Under the pieces are notes generated by a model. It had not been told where the DNA came from and ran no database searches. It saw nothing but the letters and a program-made list of their open reading frames with translations. Positions 1 through 6,507 of a stretch of 6,897 nt of DNA are shown here, in pieces. Location: the NCBI GenBank assembly GCA_902782785.1, contig CACZOH010000259.1:1-6897 (forward strand), given 5' to 3'. The position numbers were made by a program, and so were the translations under genes. Every line of letters begins with the position of its first letter. Positions within the stretch are counted from its first letter, which is position 1. Source of the stretch: an uncultured Ruminococcus sp. (GTDB lineage: Bacteria; Bacillota; Clostridia; Oscillospirales; CAG-272).

Positions 1-1478
1 ACGTCGCGGATCGCGGGGGAGTTTGTGAACAGCATACAAAGTCTGTCTATGCCGTAGCCTATGCCGCCTGTGGGGGGCATACCGATCTCAAGCGCGTTCA
101 GGAAATCCTCGTCCGTGTGGTTTGCTTCCTCGTCGCCGGAGGCGGCGAGCGCGTCCTGCTCGGCAAAGCGCGCGCGCTGATCTATCGGGTCGTTCAGCTC
201 GGAGTATGCGTTGCACATTTCCCAGCCGTTCATAAACATCTCAAAGCGCTCGACGTAATCCGGGTCGTCCGGTTTGCGCTTTGTCAAGGGCGATATCTCT
301 ATCGGGTGATCCATTACGAACGTCGGCTGGATCAGCTTGTCTTCAACGTATTCCTCAAAGAAGAGGTTCAATATATCGCCTTTCTTATGGCGCTCCTCGT
401 ATGCAATGTTGTGCGCTTTTGCAAGCTCTCTCGCTTCTTGCAGCGTCCTGACCTCTTTGAAATCGACGCCCGCGTATTTTTTTACCGCGTCGATCATCGT
501 TATGCGCTCAAAGGGCTTTTCAAGGTCCATTTCATTTCCGTTATACACTATTTTCCCGGTACCGAGCACCTCGTGCGCGACGTGGCGGAACATATCCTCC
601 GTCAGATCCATCATACCGTGATAATCCGTGTACGCCTGATAAAGCTCCATAAGCGTGAATTCCGGATTGTGGCGCGTATCTATGCCTTCGTTTCTGAAAA
701 CTCTGCCTATCTCAAAAACCTTTTCAAGTCCGCCGACTATAAGGCGCTTCAAGTACAGCTCAAGCGAGATACGGAGCTTGAAATCCTCGTCAAGCGCGTT
801 GAAATGCGTTTCAAACGGTCTTGCCGCCGCGCCGCCCGCGTTTGAAACGAGCATGGGCGTCTCCACCTCAAGGAATCCCTTTTCCGTCAGATATCTTCTT
901 ATACTGCTTATGATAAGCGACCTTTTTATCAGCGTATCCTTTGATTCCGCGTTCATAATAAGATCCACGTAACGCTGACGGTAGCGCATATCCGTGTTAG
1001 TGAGTCCGTGGAACTTCTCGGGCAGCGGCTGCAGGCTCTTTGAAAGAAGTACGACCTTTGTCGCGTGTACGGACGGCTCACCCATCTGCGTTACGAAGGG
1101 CGTGCCCTCTATGCCGACTATATCGCCTATATCGAGCTTTTTGAAATCGGCGTAATCCTCTTCACCGACGTTGTCGCGCGCGACGTACGCCTGAACGGTT
1201 CCCTTAAGGTCCTGTATATGGCAGAACGACGCCTTGCCCATAACGCGCTTTGACATAAGTCTGCCCGCGACGGATACGAACGTATCCGCGGAAAGCGATC
1301 TGAACGTTTTCGTCTCTCTGTCGCAGTCCTCCGTTATATCGGTGCTGTGATGCGTAACGTTGTATTTTGTTATTGTAAACGGGTCTCTGCCGCTGTTCTG
1401 CAGGTCCGTCAGCTTCTGACGGCGTATCTTCAGTATATCGGAAAGCTCCGCGTTTGCGCTGTTGTTCTCGTTATTCAT
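1..1478 (-). CDS. lysS: Lysyl-tRNA synthetase, class II (3' end cut by window edge)
   Basis: The product attaches lysine to tRNA-Lys in the cytoplasm, using ATP. Translating from the ATG at 1478 gives 492 residues running off base 1; family members usually end soon after this point, so only a short C-terminal tail is missing. An OB-fold anticodon-binding domain covers roughly residues 65-150. The class II catalytic core follows: motif 1 around 186-212 ending in ETP, motif 2 FRNEG at 261-265 with RHNPEFT at 269-275, and motif 3 GIGYGIDRL at 472-480. The lysine-pocket segment NAYSELND (423-430) matches LysS. This reading frame was worked out by hand. The start lies one base after the greA stop (TAA-A-ATG) with only a weak purine-rich ribosome site inside greA, so translational coupling is likely. 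No T-box leader is present. Confidence 0.96.
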   Translation of the reverse strand, partial: MNNENNSANAELSDILKIRRQKLTDLQNSGRDPFTITKYNVTHHSTDITEDCDRETKTFRSLSADTFVSVAGRLMSKRVMGKASFCHIQDLKGTVQAYVARDNVGEEDYADFKKLDIGDIVGIEGTPFVTQMGEPSVHATKVVLLSKSLQPLPEKFHGLTNTDMRYRQRYVDLIMNAESKDTLIKRSLIISSIRRYLTEKGFLEVETPMLVSNAGGAAARPFETHFNALDEDFKLRISLELYLKRLIVGGLEKVFEIGRVFRNEGIDTRHNPEFTLMELYQAYTDYHGMMDLTEDMFRHVAHEVLGTGKIVYNGNEMDLEKPFERITMIDAVKKYAGVDFKEVRTLQEARELAKAHNIAYEERHKKGDILNLFFEEYVEDKLIQPTFVMDHPIEISPLTKRKPDDPDYVERFEMFMNGWEMCNAYSELNDPIDQRARFAEQDALAASGDEEANHTDEDFLNALEIGMPPTGGIGYGIDRLCMLFTNSPAIRD

Positions 1479-1479
1479 T

Positions 1480-1959
1480 TTATTCGCTCTTTTCTATCTT
1501 GTTGATTATGATCGTGAGGTCGCGTCTCGGAAGATGTACGGTCACTCTGTCTCCGACCTTTGCGCCGATTATGGCTTTGCCTATGGGCGAGGTGTCGGAG
1601 ATCTTGTTTGAGAACGGGTCCGCCTCGGTAGAGCCGACGAGCGTATATACGGTCTGTGCGTTCTTTTCCACGTCGGTTACGGTGACGTTTACGCCGACGC
1701 TGACTTTGTCGTGCGAGACCTCGTCCGTGCTTACGAGACGGACGTGCTTGAGCATCTGTTCAAGCTCGGTTATCCTGCCCTCTACCTGAGCCTGCTCCGT
1801 TCTTGCCGCCTCGTACTCGCTGTTTTCGGATAAGTCTCCGAATTCCTTTGCGGTCTTTATGGCGTCCTTGACTTCCTGTTTTTTGACTGTCTTCAAATAG
1901 TTGAGTTCATCTGTGAGCTTCTTCAAGCCCTCTTCTGTTACGGTTATTTGTTCGTGCAT
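1480..1959 (-). CDS. greA: Transcription elongation factor GreA
   Basis: GreA enters the secondary channel of RNA polymerase and stimulates cleavage of the backtracked transcript, letting stalled complexes resume. The 159-residue product has the usual family length. The N-terminal coiled-coil hairpin covers about residues 8-75. Its tip carries GDLSENSEYEAAR (41-53), in which D42 and E45 correspond to the acidic pair that positions the catalytic metal. The C-terminal FKBP-like domain contains the hallmark segment ISDTSPIGKAIIG (120-132) followed by KVGD. The last strand reads HLPRRDL, a little different from the usual Ala/Gly-rich turn. The ATG has a good ribosome site (AAGAGGG, 6 bases upstream). 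It lies 19 bases after the S41 protease stop and one base before lysS, so it is probably co-transcribed with both. Confidence 0.97.
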   Translation of the reverse strand: MHEQITVTEEGLKKLTDELNYLKTVKKQEVKDAIKTAKEFGDLSENSEYEAARTEQAQVEGRITELEQMLKHVRLVSTDEVSHDKVSVGVNVTVTDVEKNAQTVYTLVGSTEADPFSNKISDTSPIGKAIIGAKVGDRVTVHLPRRDLTIIINKIEKSE

Positions 1960-1965
1960 TTTTAT

Positions 1966-1972
1966 CCCTCTT
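1966..1972 (-). promoter_or_regulatory. Ribosome binding site of greA
   Basis: On the minus strand AAGAGGG is followed by 6 bases (ATAAAA) and the greA ATG. It fills most of the 19-base gap after the S41 protease stop, and it fixes the GreA start. No promoter fits in this gap. Confidence 0.8.
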
Positions 1973-1978
1973 GTTTTA

Positions 1979-3343
1979 TTATTTTTCTTTTATTATCTCG
2001 ACAGCTTTTTTCAGCTGATCGTCGTTTTCAAGCGGCAGTTTGTATAAGTTTTTGTTTTTTGCTTCCTCGTTCAGCTCTGTAATAACGTCCGGTGTGATCC
2101 CCACGCCCTCGAAATTATCGGATACGGGCGGATAGTAAAGCTCCGAGGATATATAAATGACCGAGCCGTCGCTCAGCTGATAGGGCGACGTGACGGTGCC
2201 TTTTCCGAACGTTTGCGTTCCGACTATCGTGGCATAACCGTAATCACGGAGAGCCGCGGTGAAAAGCTCTGCGGCGGACGCCGTATGACCGTTTACCACA
2301 ACGACCATCGGCATTTTAAGACACGCCGCGTCGGAACGAAGCGTCGTCGTATTGCCTTTCGCGTCCGTCATACGGACCGTGATGCCTTCGGGAAGTATAT
2401 AATCGAGAACTTCCTGTATCGACTCTAAAAGTCCGCCGGTGTTGTTCCGGAGGTCGAAAACGATCCTGTCGCAGCCCTGTTTTTTTAAGTCCGCGACGGC
2501 CGCCTTAAGCTCCGCGGGCGTCTCATTGAAGAAATTGGATATCGCTATTACGGCTATGTTTCCGAAGACCTTTGTCTTTACCGTCTTTGATTTGACCTCT
2601 CTGCGCGTCATCTCAAACGTCAGAGGAGCGGATTCGCCTTCGCGTTCTACCGTGATCCTGACCTTTGTTCCCGCCTCGCCGCGTATCTTTGTGACGGAGT
2701 TTTCGTAACCGAGCTCGGCTATGCTGTAACCGTCGACGCCGACGATCCGGTCGCCCTCGGAGATCCCCGCCGCTTCTGCGGGCGAGTTTTCATATACCTC
2801 AAGTATTTCGATGCAGGAAAGCTCGTCGTCCCACGTTACGTAAACGCCTATGCCGACGGTTCTTGACTGCATACTCTCCATATATTCGGCGTATTCTTCC
2901 TTTGTCATATAGCTTCCGTATCTGTCGCCCGCGCCGTACATATAGCCCTGTATCAGCCCGTCGACAAGCTCGTCGTCGTTTACGTCGCCTATATAGTATT
3001 TTTTGTATATCTCGTCGACCTGGGAAAGCTTGCTGTCGGAGAATTTATCACGCGAGACGGATGCGAGCTTGCTGTGATAGCTCTGACGCACGGCAAGGAA
3101 CGTTATCTGCGACGTGAGGACAGCGACCGCAAGCACGGCGATTATCGCCGCAAAGAGCGGCACCTTTAAAGGCTTTTTGCTTTTTTTGCCGTCCTCGTTT
3201 TCGCTCTGCGGTTCTTTTTGCTCGGGCACGCTGACGTGTTCCTCCGTATACGGTAAAGCTTCGTCCTGCTTTATCCCGTCAGTATTTTCCGATACGTCTT
3301 TTGTTTCGTTTTGTTCCTCCGTTCGCTCGTTTATATCGTCCAT
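1979..3343 (-). CDS. Membrane-anchored S41 C-terminal processing protease (CtpA/CtpB-like) with PDZ domain
   Basis: This 454-residue serine protease should act outside the membrane. Residues 1-60 are an acidic, Glu/Gln-rich cytoplasmic tail ending in a Lys-rich patch. A single transmembrane segment follows at about 61-85. A cap or dimerisation region (about 100-160) precedes a PDZ domain (about 163-245) and the S41 core (about 250-425). In NGHTASAAEL, S356 is the expected nucleophile, and in TFGKGT, K381 is the general base; their 25-residue spacing equals that of S309/K334 in B. subtilis CtpB. The position of the third CtpB residue, Q338, is T385 here, an oddity treated as a finding. The ATG at 3343 is the only sensible start, because an in-frame TGA lies shortly upstream. 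The family removes or trims the C-termini of envelope proteins; the substrate here is unknown, though the adjacent hydrolase is a reasonable guess. Confidence 0.94.
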   Translation of the reverse strand: MDDINERTEEQNETKDVSENTDGIKQDEALPYTEEHVSVPEQKEPQSENEDGKKSKKPLKVPLFAAIIAVLAVAVLTSQITFLAVRQSYHSKLASVSRDKFSDSKLSQVDEIYKKYYIGDVNDDELVDGLIQGYMYGAGDRYGSYMTKEEYAEYMESMQSRTVGIGVYVTWDDELSCIEILEVYENSPAEAAGISEGDRIVGVDGYSIAELGYENSVTKIRGEAGTKVRITVEREGESAPLTFEMTRREVKSKTVKTKVFGNIAVIAISNFFNETPAELKAAVADLKKQGCDRIVFDLRNNTGGLLESIQEVLDYILPEGITVRMTDAKGNTTTLRSDAACLKMPMVVVVNGHTASAAELFTAALRDYGYATIVGTQTFGKGTVTSPYQLSDGSVIYISSELYYPPVSDNFEGVGITPDVITELNEEAKNKNLYKLPLENDDQLKKAVEIIKEK

Positions 3344-3354
3344 TATAAAGCGTA

Positions 3355-3362
3355 TTTCCTTT
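3355..3362 (-). promoter_or_regulatory. Ribosome binding site of the S41 protease gene, with long spacing
   Basis: AAAGGAAA on the minus strand is the only Shine-Dalgarno-like stretch before the ATG at 3343. The AGGA core lies 13 bases from the start codon, longer than the usual 5-9, which may mean modest translation. No alternative ATG, GTG or TTG sits at better spacing in this frame. Confidence 0.55.
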
Positions 3363-3378
3363 CAATAAATAATGATTG

Positions 3379-3407
3379 ACGGACGCGGCGATTTACCCCG
3401 CGTCCGT
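3379..3407 (-). terminator. Intergenic hairpin, candidate weak terminator or attenuator
   Basis: In the 83-base gap between the M23 hydrolase stop (3427) and the S41 protease start (3343) there is a perfect 10-bp inverted repeat. ACGGACGCGG and CCGCGTCCGT flank a 9-base loop. The stem is very G+C-rich. On the minus strand it is followed by CAATCATTATTTATT, which is A/T-rich but lacks a continuous T run. It could therefore act as a leaky intrinsic terminator, an RNA-processing or stability element, or an attenuator that lowers expression of the downstream genes. The plus-strand direction has an even poorer T tract and no upstream gene. No promoter is recognisable in the gap. Confidence 0.45.
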
Positions 3408-3426
3408 GTCTGTTTGTGATGCGATC

Positions 3427-4875
3427 TTATGGCGTATAGTATTTCTTTCTCGGGTTGTTGTATTTATCGTATCTCGGACTGTCGTTTATATGCATTTTGG
3501 AGAGCTTTTCAAAATAGTCCCACGGGTCGACTCTCGTTTTGCCGTCCGGCTGTATTATCTCAAAATGCAGATGGTTGCCGGTTGAATCGCCCGTTGTTCC
3601 GACCTTTGCTATAACGTCGCCGCGCTCGACCTTCTGACCGACGGAAACGAGCAGCTTTGACGCGTGCGCATAAAGCGTCGACCATCCGTCTGAATGAAGT
3701 ATAACGACGTAGTTGCCGTAAGAGGACGAATATTTTGCGGTTATGACCTTGCCTGCGCGCGCCGCGAGTATCGGCGTACCGCTCGCCGCGCCTATATCGT
3801 ACGCTTTATGGAAGCGTATTCCCGCGCGCAGAGGATTCGGCTCGTAGCCGAACCAGCCCGTGATCCAGAAGTGGATTGTTGAGTCTATGGGTATCGGCCA
3901 GAGATACCCGCCGCTGCCGTACGCGGCGGCGCTCGCCTCAGCCAGAGCCGCCTTTTCTCTCTCGGACGCCTGCTGAGACTCTTTCAGCTTTCTTGCAAGC
4001 TCCTCGGCCTCTCTTTTCTTTCTTTCCTCTTCCTCTCTGCGCTTTCTTTCCTCTTCCTCACGGCGCAGACGCTCTTTTTCCTCCTTGATCAGCTCTGCTT
4101 CCTCAGCCTGCGCGGCTTTTATCTGAGACGTCAGCTCCTTTTCCGCGCTTTCGCTCGACTGGAGCACGGCCTCGTACTCAAGCTCGCTCGCTTCAAGCTT
4201 GTATATATATTCCATCAGCTGTTCGCGGAGCGCCGTAGCCTCGTCAAGCTCGGCGTTCATCTGTTTTGCGTATTCTTCTTTTTCGGTTTTGGTCGTATCG
4301 AGATCGTATTTCTGCCCCTCGTACTTAACGCCGGTATTTTCTATGGACTGCATCAGATGCTCCTGATAATCCATAAGCGTGCCTATATACTGTATGTTTG
4401 ACAGAAAATCGGACAAAGAAGCGGAATCAAGCAAAAATTCTATTGTTTTGAGGGATGAAGAGCCGGATTCGTAATCGTAGCGGAGAAATTCTATCAAAGA
4501 CGCCTCCTCGGCCGACAGTTCTTTTTCCGTTTCGGATATTTCCTCTTCCTTCAGCTGTATCAGCTCCTCATAGGTGCGGATAAGCTCCTTCGTGCTCAAT
4601 ATCGTTTCCTCAAGGTCTGTTATTTTTTCGATAAGCTCGACCTTGCGTTCTTCCGTCTGCTCTATGTCGTTTTGGATCTCAGCAATTTTCTTGCGGGCGC
4701 TGTCGGAGTTCTTCGACTGCTCCTTCAGAAGAGACTGCAGAGCGCTTATTTCGTTTTGCTTTTCCCTGATCCGGTCGTTCGTTACCGCGGCGTCGAACGA
4801 GATATTGAGCGACAGCGCGGGGACCGCGGTCGCTATGACGAGCAAAAACGATATGATCCTGATAAGTTTTTTCAT
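3427..4875 (-). CDS. Secreted coiled-coil M23 (LytM) peptidoglycan endopeptidase, EnvC-like, probable FtsEX effector
   Basis: This 482-residue protein is predicted to cleave peptide bridges in peptidoglycan outside the membrane. A signal peptide covers about residues 1-29 (MKK, then a hydrophobic stretch). Two long coiled-coil regions follow at about 32-125 and 180-315, the second ending in a run of Glu/Arg/Lys (262-296). A short flexible linker leads to the M23 domain at about 325-455. All expected zinc and catalytic residues are present: H356 and D360 (HKAYD, with Ala where Gly is common), H404 (LYAH), and H435/H437 (NHLHFE). This differs from E. coli EnvC, whose LytM domain is degenerate, so this enzyme is likely active itself. 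A Tyr/Lys/Asn-rich tail ends the protein. The start at 4875 is chosen because it has a ribosome site and yields a signal peptide. It begins two bases after the ftsX stop, which supports control by FtsEX. Confidence 0.93.
   Translation of the reverse strand: MKKLIRIISFLLVIATAVPALSLNISFDAAVTNDRIREKQNEISALQSLLKEQSKNSDSARKKIAEIQNDIEQTEERKVELIEKITDLEETILSTKELIRTYEELIQLKEEEISETEKELSAEEASLIEFLRYDYESGSSSLKTIEFLLDSASLSDFLSNIQYIGTLMDYQEHLMQSIENTGVKYEGQKYDLDTTKTEKEEYAKQMNAELDEATALREQLMEYIYKLEASELEYEAVLQSSESAEKELTSQIKAAQAEEAELIKEEKERLRREEEERKRREEEERKKREAEELARKLKESQQASEREKAALAEASAAAYGSGGYLWPIPIDSTIHFWITGWFGYEPNPLRAGIRFHKAYDIGAASGTPILAARAGKVITAKYSSSYGNYVVILHSDGWSTLYAHASKLLVSVGQKVERGDVIAKVGTTGDSTGNHLHFEIIQPDGKTRVDPWDYFEKLSKMHINDSPRYDKYNNPRKKYYTP
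4018..4065 (-). repeat. In-frame 24-base tandem duplication in the coiled-coil region
   Basis: Two adjacent 24-base units (4018-4041 and 4042-4065) share their first 18 bases exactly on the plus strand and differ at only 2 of the last 6. They encode two identical copies of RREEEERK (residues 271-278 and 279-286 of the M23 hydrolase). The high base identity, including synonymous positions, suggests a recent duplication rather than amino-acid convergence. The reading frame is preserved. Confidence 0.85.
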
Positions 4876-4877
4876 AA

Positions 4878-5792
4878 TTATACCTTTATGTGCTTGGAAA
4901 GCGAGATCTTTGCGCCTATGTAACAGGTGAGGAAGCTCAGGGCGATGAACCCGAGCGCCACGTAATACCATATCTCGCCGAACGGTACTATCGTGATGAT
5001 GCCCACGGACGAGCCGCCCGAAGCGAGCAGACCGAACAGATAATTATACGTGATGAACTGCAGTACGAAAGCGATGACCGCGGAGATCAGCCCCGTGAAT
5101 AAGGATTCTATCATGAACGGGAAGGATATGAACCAGCCCGTCGCGCCTATGTAGCGCATTATCTCTATTTCCTCGCTTCTGCTGCTTATCGCCATTCTCA
5201 CCGTGTTCATGATAATGACGACGGATATGAACAGCAAAACTATCATAAAGCTGCCGAATATCAGAAGTATCGTATTTTTGAGTCTTTCAAGCGTGTTCGC
5301 GGTCTCGAGCTTATCCTCGACGTTCCGGAATTCCGGGAATTCCGTTTTGTTGCGCAGGGTAAAGAGCAGGTTTACAGCGTCCTTATCCGTACCGGAATAG
5401 CTTATGGTGTATATCTCAAAAAACGGATTGTTTTCTTCGTTGAAGCGCTCGAGCACCTGCGGATGCTGCGCGTATTTTTCACGCATATTCTCAAGCGCCT
5501 GCTTGCGTGAGGTGAATTTGACCTCCGTGACGTTCGGCAGGGCGGCAAGTCTGTTGTAAAGATCGTCAAGCTGCTCGTCGGGTATTTTCTCGTAATTGCA
5601 CATACAGACAATCTCGTTCAGCTCGTTCAGCGAATGGAGATTTACGTAGAGGTTGTATATTATGAGCCCGAAGCTGCCCGAAACGAGGAGGCAGGACGTA
5701 AGTATGAGTACGGACGCCGCGGACATGAGCCCGTTTCTTGAAAAGCCCTTGAAGGAACGGGACATAAGGTAGGAAAAGCTGTATTTACGCAT
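4878..5792 (-). CDS. ftsX: Cell division ABC transporter-like permease FtsX
   Basis: FtsX is the membrane half of the FtsE-FtsX complex. It transmits ATP hydrolysis by FtsE to peptidoglycan hydrolases on the outside. The 304-residue product has the classical four-segment layout. TM1 lies at about 22-48, followed by a large extracellular domain (about 50-170). TM2 is at about 172-200, TM3 at about 222-250 and TM4 at about 274-295. The cytoplasmic stretch after TM2 contains the conserved SRSEEIEIMRYIGAT (204-218), the coupling region that contacts FtsE. The C-terminus KHIKV resembles other FtsX ends. The extracellular domain begins with a C63-M-C65 pair, which I cannot interpret. The ATG overlaps the ftsE stop by 8 bases and is preceded by a strong ribosome site. 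The M23 hydrolase gene follows after two bases. Confidence 0.96.
   Translation of the reverse strand: MRKYSFSYLMSRSFKGFSRNGLMSAASVLILTSCLLVSGSFGLIIYNLYVNLHSLNELNEIVCMCNYEKIPDEQLDDLYNRLAALPNVTEVKFTSRKQALENMREKYAQHPQVLERFNEENNPFFEIYTISYSGTDKDAVNLLFTLRNKTEFPEFRNVEDKLETANTLERLKNTILLIFGSFMIVLLFISVVIIMNTVRMAISSRSEEIEIMRYIGATGWFISFPFMIESLFTGLISAVIAFVLQFITYNYLFGLLASGGSSVGIITIVPFGEIWYYVALGFIALSFLTCYIGAKISLSKHIKV
4883..4887 (-). promoter_or_regulatory. Ribosome binding site deciding the M23 hydrolase start
   Basis: AAAGG on the minus strand, within the last codons of ftsX, lies 7 bases from the ATG at 4875. It supports that start over an upstream in-frame ATG at 4971, which would add 32 residues lacking signal-peptide character and deeply overlap ftsX. 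Confidence 0.75.
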
Positions 5793-6492
5793 CCGATCCC
5801 ACCTCCGCGTATTTTGAGTCGTATACTATCTTTCCGCGCTCGAACTTCACTATGCGCTTGTGCTTGTAGTGTGAGATAAGCTCAACGTCGTGCGTAATTA
5901 TCAGGACGGTGCGCTTTCCGTTTTCACCGAGGGAGACGAGCAGATCCATCACCTCGCGCGACATTGAGGGGGAGAGGTTTGCCGTCGGTTCGTCCGCTAT
6001 CAGTATTTTCGGGTTGTTCACGAGAGCGCGCGCGAGCGCGGTGCGCTGCTGTTCGCCGCCCGAGATCTCAAGCGGGAAGTGATTTGCGCGCGCCGAAATA
6101 TCGAGCATGGACAGAACGAGCGGGACGGTGGTCTTTATCGCCTTTGAGGATTTTCCCAGAACTCTCATCGCAAACGCCACGTTTTCATATACCGTGTATT
6201 TGGAGAAGAGCTTGAAATCCTGGAAGTCCATTCCTATCTGCGACCTGTACTCGGGTATTTTTCTCTTTTTGATCTTGCGCAGATCGTATTTGTTTACGAC
6301 GAGAGAACCGGAGGTCGGGACCTCCATTCTCGTGAGAAGACGCATGAGCGTCGTTTTGCCGGCGCCGTTGCTGCCGACAAGGAAAACGACCTCACCGTCT
6401 TCTATCGTAAGGTTTACGTCGTTCAGCGCGGTCACCGTGGTGTCGCGCGCCGCCGACCTGTATGTTTTTGTAACGTGTTTGAATTCGATCAT
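5785..6492 (-). CDS. ftsE: Cell division ATP-binding protein FtsE
   Basis: FtsE is the cytoplasmic ATPase that drives FtsX. The 235-residue length is typical or slightly above. The ABC motifs occur in order: Walker A GSNGAGKTT (40-48), the Q-loop in GMDFQDFKL (87-95), which is FtsE-like apart from D89 where Val is usual, the signature ISGGEQQR (143-150), Walker B ILIADEPT (163-170), and the H-loop histidine H201. The D-loop reads ANLSP (171-175), with Ser where the family normally has Asp (NLDP); this is covered as a finding. ATP hydrolysis still looks possible because Walker A, E168 and H201 are intact. The ATG starts 15 bases after the regulator gene stop and lacks a clear ribosome site, so reinitiation from the upstream gene is likely. 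The stop overlaps ftsX by 8 bases. Confidence 0.97.
   Translation of the reverse strand: MIEFKHVTKTYRSAARDTTVTALNDVNLTIEDGEVVFLVGSNGAGKTTLMRLLTRMEVPTSGSLVVNKYDLRKIKKRKIPEYRSQIGMDFQDFKLFSKYTVYENVAFAMRVLGKSSKAIKTTVPLVLSMLDISARANHFPLEISGGEQQRTALARALVNNPKILIADEPTANLSPSMSREVMDLLVSLGENGKRTVLIITHDVELISHYKHKRIVKFERGKIVYDSKYAEVGSDA
5801..5806 (-). promoter_or_regulatory. Strong ribosome binding site of ftsX inside ftsE
   Basis: GGAGGT on the minus strand, within the final codons of ftsE, lies 8 bases before the ftsX ATG. It is the best Shine-Dalgarno match in the window and fixes the FtsX start. FtsX can thus be initiated independently as well as by coupling to ftsE. Confidence 0.85.
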
Positions 6493-6507
6493 TTCTAAGC
6501 CGCTTTA

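Noticed and set aside
117..972. Open frames on the plus strand opposite lysS, up to 242 codons.
   Set aside because: They are antisense to a clearly conserved LysS sequence, resemble no known family, and lack ribosome sites. They are expected in a codon-biased gene of this composition.
1454..1789. Plus-strand open frame of 111 codons opposite greA.
   Set aside because: GreA on the minus strand is full-length and highly conserved. The antisense product is Ser/Thr-rich and has no recognisable domain.
3342..3365. Promoter-like TTGAAA and TATAAT on the minus strand just before the S41 protease gene.
   Set aside because: The two hexamers are only 12 bases apart, and the TATAAT overlaps the ATG, so a transcript from it would lack the start codon and ribosome site.
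4879..4884. TATAAT before the M23 hydrolase gene as a possible -10 box.
   Set aside because: There is no -35 match at the right distance. The bases lie between the ribosome site and the start codon at the end of ftsX.
4876..4971. Possible N-terminal extension of the M23 hydrolase from an upstream in-frame ATG at 4971.
   Set aside because: The extra 32 residues are His/Arg-rich, lie entirely over ftsX coding sequence, and would bury the signal peptide. The ATG at 4875 has a well-spaced ribosome site.
5325..5336. Perfect 12-base palindrome CCGGAATTCCGG within ftsX, next to another GAATTC.
   Set aside because: It is explained by coding of an EFPEFR segment in the extracellular domain. It is not repeated elsewhere in the window and has no operator or attachment-site context.
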